Source: Bacteroidota bacterium (GTDB lineage: Bacteria > Bacteroidota > Bacteroidia > Chitinophagales > Chitinophagaceae). From it: a stretch of DNA of 6,919 nt. The stretch is taken from assembly GCA_025361325.1 (NCBI GenBank), contig JANYAL010000023.1, forward strand, positions 1-6,919, given 5' to 3'. The notes under the pieces were generated by a model. It was given only the letters and a program-made list of their open reading frames with translations. It was not told the origin of the DNA and did not search any database. A program made the position numbers and the translations under genes. Positions 1 through 6,657 of this stretch are shown in pieces. Every line of letters starts with the position of its first letter. Positions within the stretch are counted from its first letter, which is position 1.

Positions 1-1291
1 TAACAGCAATATCGGCGATATTGTACACACTATTCATGAATACAGGCATCTCGGTCTGTTCTTCCAGATAATCCTTTACTGGTTTATCCAGTCCGGATAA
101 ACTTTTGAATTCCTCAATCCTTCCCGGATTTAAAATGCCCCTCATATCAAAAACAAATCCGCCACCGTTCTCCGATTCGTCTGCAGGTATGCCTTTCCTA
201 TAGGAAAAGCTGTTTATGGTCACCAACAAGGGAGATTCCGCTTTGGCTTTGATATTCTCAAAACGGTTGATCAGTTTATCTTCTGTCACCAAATGAAGCA
301 GGCGGTCAAATTCCCCCAATCCGATTCCCACCTGTTTATTTATGATGAACCATTTAAGATTCCGCAATGCAGTGGGTATACTGGTCAGGAAATGGGCCTT
401 ACGTTCAAATAGGCCGCGGAAACCATATGCCCCCAACACCTGCAGCAGTCGGATGAGCACATACCCGTTGTATTGGCTTTCAAACCGGGTTCTGTCTATA
501 TCCTTGCAAAAGATTCCTTCCACGGATTCGATATAATATTGCAAGAGGCTGTTCTTCCACTCATCGCTTAAATCTGCCTTGGCCTGCCATAATAAGGAAG
601 CCACATCATATTGCAGGGCTCCTTTCATACCACCCTGGAAATCTATGAAATGCACATTCCCGCCTTTTATCATGATATTCCTGCTCTGAAAATCGCGGAA
701 CATGAAATGCTTATGGTCCACGTGTGAAAGGTAATTGCTCAGCGCATCAAAATCATCGATCATCTTTTCCTTGTCGTATGGGATCTTAAGGGTATCCAGG
801 AAATAATATTTGAAATACAGCAAATCGCTCATGATGGCCTGCCTTCCGAATTTCTTGCTAGTGATGCACCATTCGTAGTTCAATCCCTTTCCGCCTTTAA
901 TCTGCATATGGGCAAGGGCCTTCAGGCTTTTTTGGAAAAGTACAGACACTTCTTCGGTATAACCTTTTTGCTCCAGTTCATTCAATAATGATATGTCGCC
1001 AAAATCTTCTTGTATATATATGGTTTGATCCTCGCTAACCGCATAAATTGTAGGAACAGGGCATTCCATCTTCTTAAAATGCTTGCTGAATTTGATGAAG
1101 GTTGTATTTTCACGGATATTATGGCTGTAAGTGGCTATAAAAGTATTTTGCGCTTTTTCTTCAGGGCTGGAAGTAAAGATCCTGAAGTAGTTCCTGTCGC
1201 TGCCGCTTTGAGGCACTTTTTCAATGCTTATAATCTCAGCGGAACTGAATGTTCTAAGTAAACGAATGATACCATCTTTAACTTCCTGCAT
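1..1291 (-). CDS. APH-like sugar kinase fused to RapZ C-terminal domain (partial, 3' end beyond window)
   Basis: This is the first 430 codons of a longer minus-strand gene with no stop in the window. Residues about 1-340 are an aminoglycoside phosphotransferase-type kinase: an N-terminal lobe with QSGSDRNYFRI (28-38), the catalytic loop FRDFQSRN with Asp200 and Asn205, and the metal-binding IDF with Asp217. The loop has Phe where the classical HxD has His. From about residue 357 the chain matches the RapZ C-terminal domain: NSFSYRKG (S361-G367), FVFDMRGILNPG (379-390) and GLDKPV soon after. E. coli RapZ uses this domain to sense glucosamine-6-phosphate; its own Walker-A NTPase domain is replaced here by a kinase. 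By analogy with AmgK, the substrate may be an amino sugar of cell-wall recycling, but this is inference. ATG 1291 is chosen because the frame upstream meets a TGA with no other start codon between. The radical SAM gene lies 86 bases upstream on the same strand. Confidence 0.85.
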   Translation of the reverse strand, partial: MQEVKDGIIRLLRTFSSAEIISIEKVPQSGSDRNYFRIFTSSPEEKAQNTFIATYSHNIRENTTFIKFSKHFKKMECPVPTIYAVSEDQTIYIQEDFGDISLLNELEQKGYTEEVSVLFQKSLKALAHMQIKGGKGLNYEWCITSKKFGRQAIMSDLLYFKYYFLDTLKIPYDKEKMIDDFDALSNYLSHVDHKHFMFRDFQSRNIMIKGGNVHFIDFQGGMKGALQYDVASLLWQAKADLSDEWKNSLLQYYIESVEGIFCKDIDRTRFESQYNGYVLIRLLQVLGAYGFRGLFERKAHFLTSIPTALRNLKWFIINKQVGIGLGEFDRLLHLVTEDKLINRFENIKAKAESPLLVTINSFSYRKGIPADESENGGGFVFDMRGILNPGRIEEFKSLSGLDKPVKDYLEEQTEMPVFMNSVYNIADIAV

Positions 1292-1377
1292 AAAATCGCT
1301 TCTACAAGTAAAAATAAAGCATTTTTGGGGATGCTCTCTAAGAACGCTTCATTTACCAGCTTGCTGTAAGGCATAGA

Positions 1378-2487
1378 TCAAAACAATTTTCCTTGTTCAC
1401 CAGTTCGCCTGAATAATTTGGTATCAAGGTTCCATTCTTCCGCATTCATATGATACAGCTTTCCGTATTTTTTATACTGCTGTGCTACCATTTCGGCAAT
1501 ACTTCCTTCCCCACGCATTCTTATTCCCCAACGGGTATCGTTCAGTTTTCCGTTATGGCTCTGTTCTATCAGACTCCAGACCTTTTCGGCATGATTGGGC
1601 AGGTTTTTGAAGAGCCAGTCATGGAAAAGTAGTTTAATGGCACCATTCAGCCGGATGAATGTATATGCCGTAAAAGTAGCACCATTATCTGCTGCGGCTT
1701 TCATGATACGCTGCATCTCATGTTCGTTGAGACCGGGTATCATGGGACCCATCATGATACCCATACGTACCCCTGCGCTGCTTAGTTCATTTATCACTTT
1801 CAGTTTTTGTTTTGCCGTAGTGGTCCGGGGCTCCATGATCCTGCGCAGATCTTCATTAAAGGAGGTGATAGATACCATCGCAGATACGATCTTCTTTTTT
1901 GCCATCTCTTGTAAGATATCCTTGTCCTGCAGGATCCAGGAATTCTTAGTGAGAATACCAACTGGCTGGTTGAATTCGTTGCATATTTCCAGTAAGGCCC
2001 TGGTAAGCCGGTACTGCTGTTCTGCCGGCTGGTAACAATCCGTATTACCACTGAGCATGATTGGTGTGGCGTCCCACATGGGTTGCAACAGGAATTTCCG
2101 TAATAATTGGGGGGCATTTTTCTTTACCAGGATCTTTTGTTCAAAGTCAATCCCCGCAATGTAAGCCCAGAATTCATGAACGTTACGTGCATAACAGTAT
2201 ATGCAACCGTGCTCGCAACCGGCATAGGGGTTCATACTGTAGCCCATGCCAACATCGGGACTTTCCACCTTGTTGACAATGCTCTTTGATTCCTGTTCGA
2301 TGTATTGTGTAGGACGGTCATTGATTTCCCAGTCGTCTATCTCTTCCATATGATGCCGGACCGTTTCCTGTTGATGGAACCTGTTCTTCGTATTGAACTG
2401 TGCACCCCGCCCCTGTTTATATTGGACTTTTTCTTCCTTTTTAGATGCAGTAACTTTATTATGGTCTTGTTTTAATCTATCGTTCAT
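1378..2487 (-). CDS. PA0069-family radical SAM protein (spore photoproduct lyase-like)
   Basis: Intact 369-residue protein. The radical SAM cluster motif is CEHGCIYCYAR, with Cys91, Cys95 and Cys98 ligating a [4Fe-4S] cluster that cleaves S-adenosylmethionine. The preceding MNPYAGC and the following NVHEFW are typical of the PA0069/Rv2578c family, which is distantly related to spore photoproduct lyase; its substrate is not established. The conserved GRGAQFN..NRF block at residues 27-37 shows that the N-terminus belongs to the family. Since Met1 is the only Met before it and an in-frame TAA lies 3 codons upstream, the start is well fixed. The C-terminal WGIRMRGEGSIAEM (320-333) is also family-like. 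The gene is divergent from the SRAP gene, with start codons only 10 bases apart. This neighbour suggests, but does not prove, a role in DNA lesion handling. No ribosome binding site is visible. Confidence 0.88.
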   Translation of the reverse strand: MNDRLKQDHNKVTASKKEEKVQYKQGRGAQFNTKNRFHQQETVRHHMEEIDDWEINDRPTQYIEQESKSIVNKVESPDVGMGYSMNPYAGCEHGCIYCYARNVHEFWAYIAGIDFEQKILVKKNAPQLLRKFLLQPMWDATPIMLSGNTDCYQPAEQQYRLTRALLEICNEFNQPVGILTKNSWILQDKDILQEMAKKKIVSAMVSITSFNEDLRRIMEPRTTTAKQKLKVINELSSAGVRMGIMMGPMIPGLNEHEMQRIMKAAADNGATFTAYTFIRLNGAIKLLFHDWLFKNLPNHAEKVWSLIEQSHNGKLNDTRWGIRMRGEGSIAEMVAQQYKKYGKLYHMNAEEWNLDTKLFRRTGEQGKLF

Positions 2488-2497
2488 ATTTTAGCGT

Positions 2498-3196
2498 ATG
2501 TGTTTTCATTATTCACTGACCCTGGAAAGGGCTGAGATCGAGATCCAGTTGGGTGTTCATTTTGATGCTGACTGGTCGCCTGTTTTCCATGCCAATGGTT
2601 TTTCTATTTTACGGATGCCGGTGATAACCCAGCAAAAGCCTGGCAACGTTCAATTGTTTCACTGGGGTCTTATCCCGCATTGGATAAAGACCAGGGCCCA
2701 GGCGCTGAATGCCCGTTCAGAGACCATCTTTGAAAAACCTTCCTTCCGTTCCTATATCGACAGCAGCCGGTGCCTGGTGATCGCCGATGGATTTTTCGAG
2801 TGGATGGAATACAAGAAAAAGAAATATCCGCACTTTATATTTTTATGGGATGAACAACTCTTTTGTTTCGGCGGAATCTGTTGTTCCTGGACCGATACTG
2901 ATACAGGAGAACACTTGAATACTTTTTCTATCCTGACCACCGACCCCAACCCGATGATGGCCAGGATACACAACATCAAACAAAGAATGCCGGTGATCAT
3001 ACACCCGCATCTCTACAGCAAATGGCTTTCGCCCGAACTTTTGAAAGAGGATGTCCGAACTTTTTTTGATCCATATCCGGAAGAACAAATGCAATCGCAC
3101 ACCATCAGCAAACTCATTACCTCCCCTACTCTGAACTCCAATGTGCCTGAAATAAGGGCATCATTTATTTACCCGGAACTTCTTGCCTTAAAATAA
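2498..3196 (+). CDS. SRAP-domain abasic-site processing protein (YedK/HMCES-like)
   Basis: Intact 232-residue SOS response-associated peptidase-family protein. Proteins of this family capture abasic sites in single-stranded DNA by forming a thiazolidine crosslink through the amino-terminal cysteine left after Met removal. The needed residues are all here: Cys2, Asn71 in LNARSET, Glu101 in DGFFEW and His158 in HNIKQRMPVII, corresponding to C2, N75, E105 and H160 of E. coli YedK. The WGLIPHW block (56-62) is also diagnostic. Because Cys2 must follow the initiator Met directly, ATG 2498 is certain. There is no Shine-Dalgarno sequence. A TATTTTAG at 2487-2494, close to the Bacteroidota -7 box TAnnTTTG, would give a nearly leaderless transcript, but its -33 partner is weak (CTTG at 2466-2469, 17-base spacer). 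The stop codon overlaps the convergent 2H pseudogene by 9 bases. Length is usual for the family. Confidence 0.95.
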   Translation: MCFHYSLTLERAEIEIQLGVHFDADWSPVFHANGFSILRMPVITQQKPGNVQLFHWGLIPHWIKTRAQALNARSETIFEKPSFRSYIDSSRCLVIADGFFEWMEYKKKKYPHFIFLWDEQLFCFGGICCSWTDTDTGEHLNTFSILTTDPNPMMARIHNIKQRMPVIIHPHLYSKWLSPELLKEDVRTFFDPYPEEQMQSHTISKLITSPTLNSNVPEIRASFIYPELLALK

Positions 3197-3788
3197 CACG
3201 CCCTGTGCAGCGGATATCGGTATGCACTTGAATTCGAATCTTTTTACGACCTGGTAACTTTTCTCATTCCTGGCCTTTTTAAGTAAAAGGAAGGCATCTG
3301 ACAGGAATCGCCTCGTAAATCTCTTATGCAGGTATTCTTTCATGGCCTCCAGGTATTTTTCCTTGGGCAGCCGGCCAACCAATACCATCTGGGGATCCAT
3401 CAAAAAATGTGGGTCCTCTCCCCCTGCTTTCATCAGGCGTCTAGCTGCTTTTAGGTTCTTAATCAGTTCCAATACGCGCGGTTTGTTGGCTATACAGATA
3501 ACAATAGCATGCATAGGGTAGCTGCCGAAATCCTTCAGTTCCACCACAAATGGCTTTTCTTCCATGGCAATGAAGCGAAGGCGTTGAATGATCTTTTCTT
3601 CTATTATTTGCGTAGCAATGAACCTTACAAGTGTTACGTTTGTGGTCTACCCGTATTAGGCTGCTGTATATGGTATCTTCCCAGCAACTCCTCTCTGATC
3701 TTGTTAATTCTATTCCGTAATGCCTCATGTGGGTTCAACACCAGTAGGTACTATAAAGCTGGTAGCCGTGCATCTGTTTATCTTCCAT
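3188..3788 (-). pseudogene. Decayed 2'-5' RNA ligase family (2H phosphoesterase) gene
   Basis: The longest open piece is 125 codons (3188-3565), but family-like coding continues upstream across two frame changes. Reading from ATG 3788 (or ATG 3773 in the same frame) gives MHGYQLY. A one-base loss near 3751-3752 then moves to a frame giving YLLVLNPHEALRNRINKI and ELLGRY. A two-base AA excess at 3639-3641 shifts to the frame giving VTLVRFIATQII and on into KPFVVELKDFGSYP. Undoing both changes yields one ORF of 195 codons including the stop (counted from 3773), about the usual length, with a normal first motif PHVTL. The second HxT motif reads QMV (Gln59-Met60-Val61 of the 125-codon piece) within DPQMVLVGRLPKE. 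The C-terminal FLSDAFLLLKK and VVKRFEF are family-typical. Both catalytic histidines are therefore lost. The fragment could still be translated, but no phosphodiesterase activity is expected. Sequencing error could explain the indels, not the missense changes. Confidence 0.8.
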
Positions 3789-3851
3789 ATCTATTAATTA
3801 ATATTTGACGATTACCCATTTATCCTGAACCAGAAAATATTTATTATTAAA

Positions 3852-3882
3852 CTTGTCAACTAATTATTTTAGTATAAATTTA
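3852..3882 (+). promoter_or_regulatory. Candidate Bacteroidota-type promoter of umuD
   Basis: CTTG at 3852-3855 and TAAATTTA at 3875-3882 are separated by 19 bases. They fit the phylum consensus TTTG-N19-TAnnTTTG with one mismatch in each box. The predicted transcript start lies about 25-30 bases before the umuD ATG at 3916. The surrounding sequence is very AT-rich, so a chance match is possible. Confidence 0.45.
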
Positions 3883-3896
3883 CTACATTATTTAGT
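3859..3896. promoter_or_regulatory. Two tandem inverted repeats ACTA-N7-TAGT, candidate repressor operators of umuD
   Basis: ACTA-N7-TAGT occurs at 3859-3873 (arms extend to ACTAA/TTAGT) and again at 3882-3896, with centres 23 bases apart, about two helical turns. The inner half-sites also form TAGTA-N6-TACTA (3870-3885), which lies across the candidate -7 box. Paired palindromes over the promoter of umuD suggest a dimeric repressor such as LexA. I do not recognise this as a published LexA box, so the regulator is inference. Confidence 0.4.
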
Positions 3897-3915
3897 TATA
3901 AACAAGCCTTTGTAT

Positions 3916-4347
3916 ATGGAAGTAGAAAAATTCTTCAGTGCAGGGTACAGTGGCAGCAGGCAGTTCAGGCAGTTGGATGTACCCACGGCCAATGCCACGG
4001 GCTTCGGAGCTGCCGCAGATGATTATATGGAGCGGGGGATCGATCTCAATGAGCAACTCATCCGGAACAAGCCCGCCACTTATTTCATGCGGGTCACCGG
4101 CAACAGTATGACAGGGGCCTGCATTCATGATGGAGATATTGTGATCGTGGACCGCAGCATCAAACCCGTAAATGGCAAAATAGTGATTGCCGTTGTAGAC
4201 GGGGAAATGCTGATACGCCGGTACGAGAAAACGATCAACCACCTGCGCCTGGTACCGGAAACGGCCCGGCTTTCACCTATTGATGCAAGTGAGTTCAGCG
4301 ATCTTACCATCTGGGGAGTGGTGACCTACGTAATCAAGCATCTATGA
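3916..4347 (+). CDS. umuD: UmuD-like DNA polymerase V autoproteolytic subunit (S24 peptidase), altered active site
   Basis: Protein of 143 residues, close to the 139 of E. coli UmuD. In E. coli, RecA-stimulated self-cleavage turns UmuD into UmuD', which binds UmuC to make polymerase V for translesion synthesis. Visible blocks are GFGAAADDYMERGIDLNEQL (29-48), the nucleophile Ser64 in TGNSM, HDGDIVIVDRS (71-81), VVDGEMLIRR (93-102) and TIWGVVTYVI near the C-terminus. Two key positions are unusual. The residue aligned with catalytic Lys97 is Arg101, and the residue before the scissile Gly is Thr28 instead of Cys or Ala. Self-cleavage is therefore probably weak or absent (inference). ATG 3916 is preferred over an upstream in-frame TTG at 3853, because the TTG lies in the promoter and would add 21 residues foreign to the family. 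The stop overlaps the umuC ATG as ATGA, so the two were an operon. Confidence 0.9.
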   Translation: MEVEKFFSAGYSGSRQFRQLDVPTANATGFGAAADDYMERGIDLNEQLIRNKPATYFMRVTGNSMTGACIHDGDIVIVDRSIKPVNGKIVIAVVDGEMLIRRYEKTINHLRLVPETARLSPIDASEFSDLTIWGVVTYVIKHL

Positions 4348-4427
4348 AAGCGATTGTTGACTGCAATAGTTTTTACGCTGCCGCTGAAAGGGTCTTCCAA
4401 CCATCGCTGCACGGGAAACCCGTTGTT
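4344..4427 (+). pseudogene. umuC: umuC 5' fragment, interrupted by the mobile element
   Basis: The first 28 codons are a clear Y-family polymerase V catalytic subunit N-terminus: IVDCNSFYAAAERVF followed by GKPVV. This includes the metal-binding Asp6 and the CNSFYA motif. A normal UmuC continues with VLSNNDGC for about 390 further residues. Here the frame instead runs into EPTPTVKYAW and stops at TAA 4500-4502. The start codon overlaps the umuD stop (ATGA), the usual umuDC arrangement. The break at about 4428 marks the left junction of the inserted element. The product would be a 52-residue chimera without polymerase function. The rest of umuC should lie beyond the right edge of the window. 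Confidence 0.88.
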
Positions 4428-4434
4428 GAACCAA

Positions 4435-4445
4435 CACCTACGGTG
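4435..4445. repeat. Small hairpin near the element's left end
   Basis: CACC at 4435-4438 and GGTG at 4442-4445 form a 4-bp stem with a 3-base TAC loop, starting about 7 bases inside the junction. IS91-type ends often carry small hairpins, so this may belong to the terminus. The stem is short and could be chance. Confidence 0.25.
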
Positions 4446-4568
4446 AAGTATGCTTGGCGGAATAAAATTACGATCTTAAGTGTTCATTTAAAAACAAATT
4501 AAGATGTTAAAAAAAACGAGTACAGCAAAGTAACACTATCAGCAGAAGCGCAGGCGTGCCTTCAACAA

Positions 4569-5399
4569 TTGCACAACACACTTTTGGCCAAACAGTATGC
4601 CACCCGAACCATTCGCAATTACATGCAGGACATGCGTTTTCTTTTTTCGCACTATTATGACTTGTTGCCTTGCTCCATCAGTCAGCAGGACATTATCAAT
4701 TACATCAGCTTTATCATTAAAGAGCATGGCGTGGGACGGGAGAAATGCCACCAGGTAGCGCAGTCCTGCAGCTTTTATTATAAGCATGTGTATCCATCAG
4801 CATTCATTGTACCCTCGGCTTTTTATCCCCGTAAAACACATAAACTGCCGCAGGTATTCAGTGTAGCGCAGATTCAGCAATTGCTGGCAGTGATCAGCAA
4901 TCAAAAGCATTTGATGGTGGTGAGCTTATTTTATGGCAGCGGTGTGCGCATGAATGAACTGCGTAAGATTAAGCTCACCGATATAGACAGCGAAAGTTAT
5001 CAATTGAAGGTAGTTGCAGGCAAAGGCGGTAAAGACAGGTTTACCATTTTACCTAAAGATTTACTGGAACCGTTGCGTACCTATTTCAAAAGTTACAGGC
5101 CAAAAACATATTTGTTTGAAGGCCAGCGTGCCGGGGCTCCCATGCACGAACGCAGTATTCAGCATTTTTTACAATTGTACATTACCAAAATAGGTTTGGG
5201 TGGCAAAGATTATTCGGCACACACCCTCAGGCATTCCTTTGCCACTCATTTGCTTGATGCAGGCACCGATATACATACCATTAAAGAACTGCTTGGCCAC
5301 AGTAACCTGGATACCACCATGATTTACCTGCACCTGCAGCAAAGCAAACGTTCGGCCATTGTATCTCCGTTTGATAGGGTAATGCAACATAAAATATGA
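4569..5399 (+). CDS. Tyrosine recombinase (XerC/D-like) of the IS91-type element
   Basis: The open frame from TTG 4569 gives 276 residues. An N-terminal SAM-like DNA-binding domain covers about 5-80. The catalytic domain has Arg127 in YGSGVRMNEL, a Lys in the beta-hairpin AGKGGKDR (152 or 155), His218 and Arg221 in HTLRHSF, His244 in LLGHSNL and the nucleophile Tyr253 in TMIYLH, so all catalytic residues are present. Coding-like sequence continues upstream of TTG (EYSKVTLSAEAQACLQQL) to a stop at 4500-4502, but has no ATG in frame. An ATG at 4504 is one frame off across a run of eight A (4509-4516); one extra A would make a 298-residue protein from that ATG, the usual XerC/D size. The real start may therefore use transcript slippage, or the run may carry an indel. 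The stop overlaps the transposase ATG as ATGA, suggesting coupled translation. A role in resolving or integrating the element is inferred. Confidence 0.88.
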   Translation: MHNTLLAKQYATRTIRNYMQDMRFLFSHYYDLLPCSISQQDIINYISFIIKEHGVGREKCHQVAQSCSFYYKHVYPSAFIVPSAFYPRKTHKLPQVFSVAQIQQLLAVISNQKHLMVVSLFYGSGVRMNELRKIKLTDIDSESYQLKVVAGKGGKDRFTILPKDLLEPLRTYFKSYRPKTYLFEGQRAGAPMHERSIQHFLQLYITKIGLGGKDYSAHTLRHSFATHLLDAGTDIHTIKELLGHSNLDTTMIYLHLQQSKRSAIVSPFDRVMQHKI

Positions 5400-6598
5400 G
5401 CGGCATACCAGTTGGCCAGCAGTTACAACAAATTTTTGGCCACCCCGGCATACAGCAGGGCAACGCATACAGCCGGCATATTTTTCATCAACTGCATGGT
5501 TGCCATACCGCCGCTATGGGTATGCATCATTACAAATGCGATGATGAAAACTGCCATCATATACACCGGCAATACCATAGCTGCGGTAACCGGCATTGCC
5601 CCAACTGCGGCGGCTTAAAAAAAGAGCAGTGGATAGAAAACCTTACGGCACAACTTTTTCCAACAGCTTATTATCACGTGGTGTTTACTGTACCGCATGA
5701 GTTTAACTCCTTGATACTGGGCAACCGCAAAGCCATGTTTAACCTGTTGTTTGAAGCAGCCTCCCAAACGCTGTTACAGTTTAGCGCCGATGCTCAGTAT
5801 GTTGGTGCCACCTGTGGCATTACCGCCGTGCTGCACACATGGGGACAAGACCTCAATTTTCATCCGCACCTGCACTGCATAGTGAGTGGCGGCGGCGTAA
5901 AAGATAAAAGCTGGGTACAGGCCAAAAGGAAAAACGACAGATTTTTGTTTCCCGTAGCGGCCTTAAAAACGGTATATAAAGCTATCTTCTTAAAAAAGTT
6001 ACGCTTGCTTTTATTGAAGGGTCTGTTGTATAGCCAGGGTATTGATACAGATAACCTCATCAAAAAAGCCGGCTTTAAAAGCTGGAATGTGTATGCCAAA
6101 AGCCCCTTTGGCAGTGTGGCTTCGGTGGTTGAATACCTCGGCCGGTACAGCCACAAGGTAGCCATTACCAAACATCGCATCATCAGTATTACAGCCCACA
6201 GTGTAACCTTTAAATACAAAGACTATGCAGATGGCAGCCTTCAAAAAACAATGACTTTAAGCATTGCAGAATTTTTGCGCCGCTTTGAATTACATTTTTT
6301 ACCCCGGCGTTATGTAAAGATCAGGCACTATGGTTTTTTGCACAATCATGGCAAAACCACCCGGCTAAATGCCGTACGCAAAACTATGGAACTGCAACCG
6401 CTGCCACCAAAAATAAATATACCGGTAGCTGTTCGTATGCTGGAGCAGTATGGCTCCGATATTACCAGCTGCCCAAAATGCGGTCACGGCAAACTGGTAC
6501 TTATTGGCATTGCATACCCAAAGATCTTTGAACCAATACCGTTAAAACATCCCAGGCTGAATACACAAACAGGTTTGCGAAACAAGGCCAGTCCTTAA
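5396..6598 (+). CDS. IS91-family HUH rolling-circle transposase
   Basis: Intact 400-residue transposase. An N-terminal zinc-binding domain has Cys48, Cys53, Cys63, Cys68 and Cys71 (YKCDDENC, then SCGNRHCPNCG). The nuclease domain carries the HUH motif in NFHPHLHCIV (His158 and His160) and the two tyrosines of the Y2 type in VVEYLGRYSHK (Tyr247 and Tyr251). These tyrosines cut one strand and stay linked to the 5' end during rolling-circle transposition. The conserved KIRHYGFLHN segment lies at 308-317, and a C-terminal CPKCG knuckle has Cys359 and Cys362. Length is that of IS91-family enzymes. All expected catalytic residues are present, so the protein should be active. Its ATG overlaps the recombinase stop by 4 bases, implying one transcript. 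Confidence 0.95.
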   Translation: MSGIPVGQQLQQIFGHPGIQQGNAYSRHIFHQLHGCHTAAMGMHHYKCDDENCHHIHRQYHSCGNRHCPNCGGLKKEQWIENLTAQLFPTAYYHVVFTVPHEFNSLILGNRKAMFNLLFEAASQTLLQFSADAQYVGATCGITAVLHTWGQDLNFHPHLHCIVSGGGVKDKSWVQAKRKNDRFLFPVAALKTVYKAIFLKKLRLLLLKGLLYSQGIDTDNLIKKAGFKSWNVYAKSPFGSVASVVEYLGRYSHKVAITKHRIISITAHSVTFKYKDYADGSLQKTMTLSIAEFLRRFELHFLPRRYVKIRHYGFLHNHGKTTRLNAVRKTMELQPLPPKINIPVAVRMLEQYGSDITSCPKCGHGKLVLIGIAYPKIFEPIPLKHPRLNTQTGLRNKASP

Positions 6599-6657
6599 GG
6601 GATGCATCCAAAAAAATGTAATAACAAAATGCGTGTACAAAAAATTACGGAAAAACA

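Noticed and set aside
1228..1374. Minus-strand 48-codon ORF starting with MPYSKLVNEAF just after the radical SAM stop
   Set aside because: It overlaps the N-terminal coding part of the kinase-RapZ gene in another frame, resembles nothing I know, and is short enough for chance.
1595..2035. Plus-strand 146-codon ORF
   Set aside because: It is antisense to the radical SAM gene, whose motifs are unmistakable; the protein looks like a Ser/Ile-rich shadow.
3459..3728. Minus-strand 89-codon ORF upstream of the 125-codon 2H piece
   Set aside because: The frames beside it carry the 2H family sequence; this one gives a low-complexity Cys/Tyr/His-rich product.
3853..3915. TTG start extending umuD by 21 residues
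   Set aside because: It lies in the AT-rich promoter region, and the extension is unlike UmuD N-termini; ATG 3916 gives the usual length.
6600..6609. Perfect palindrome GGATGCATCC just after the transposase stop
   Set aside because: Ten bases without repeats elsewhere or a linked motif; too short to support a function.
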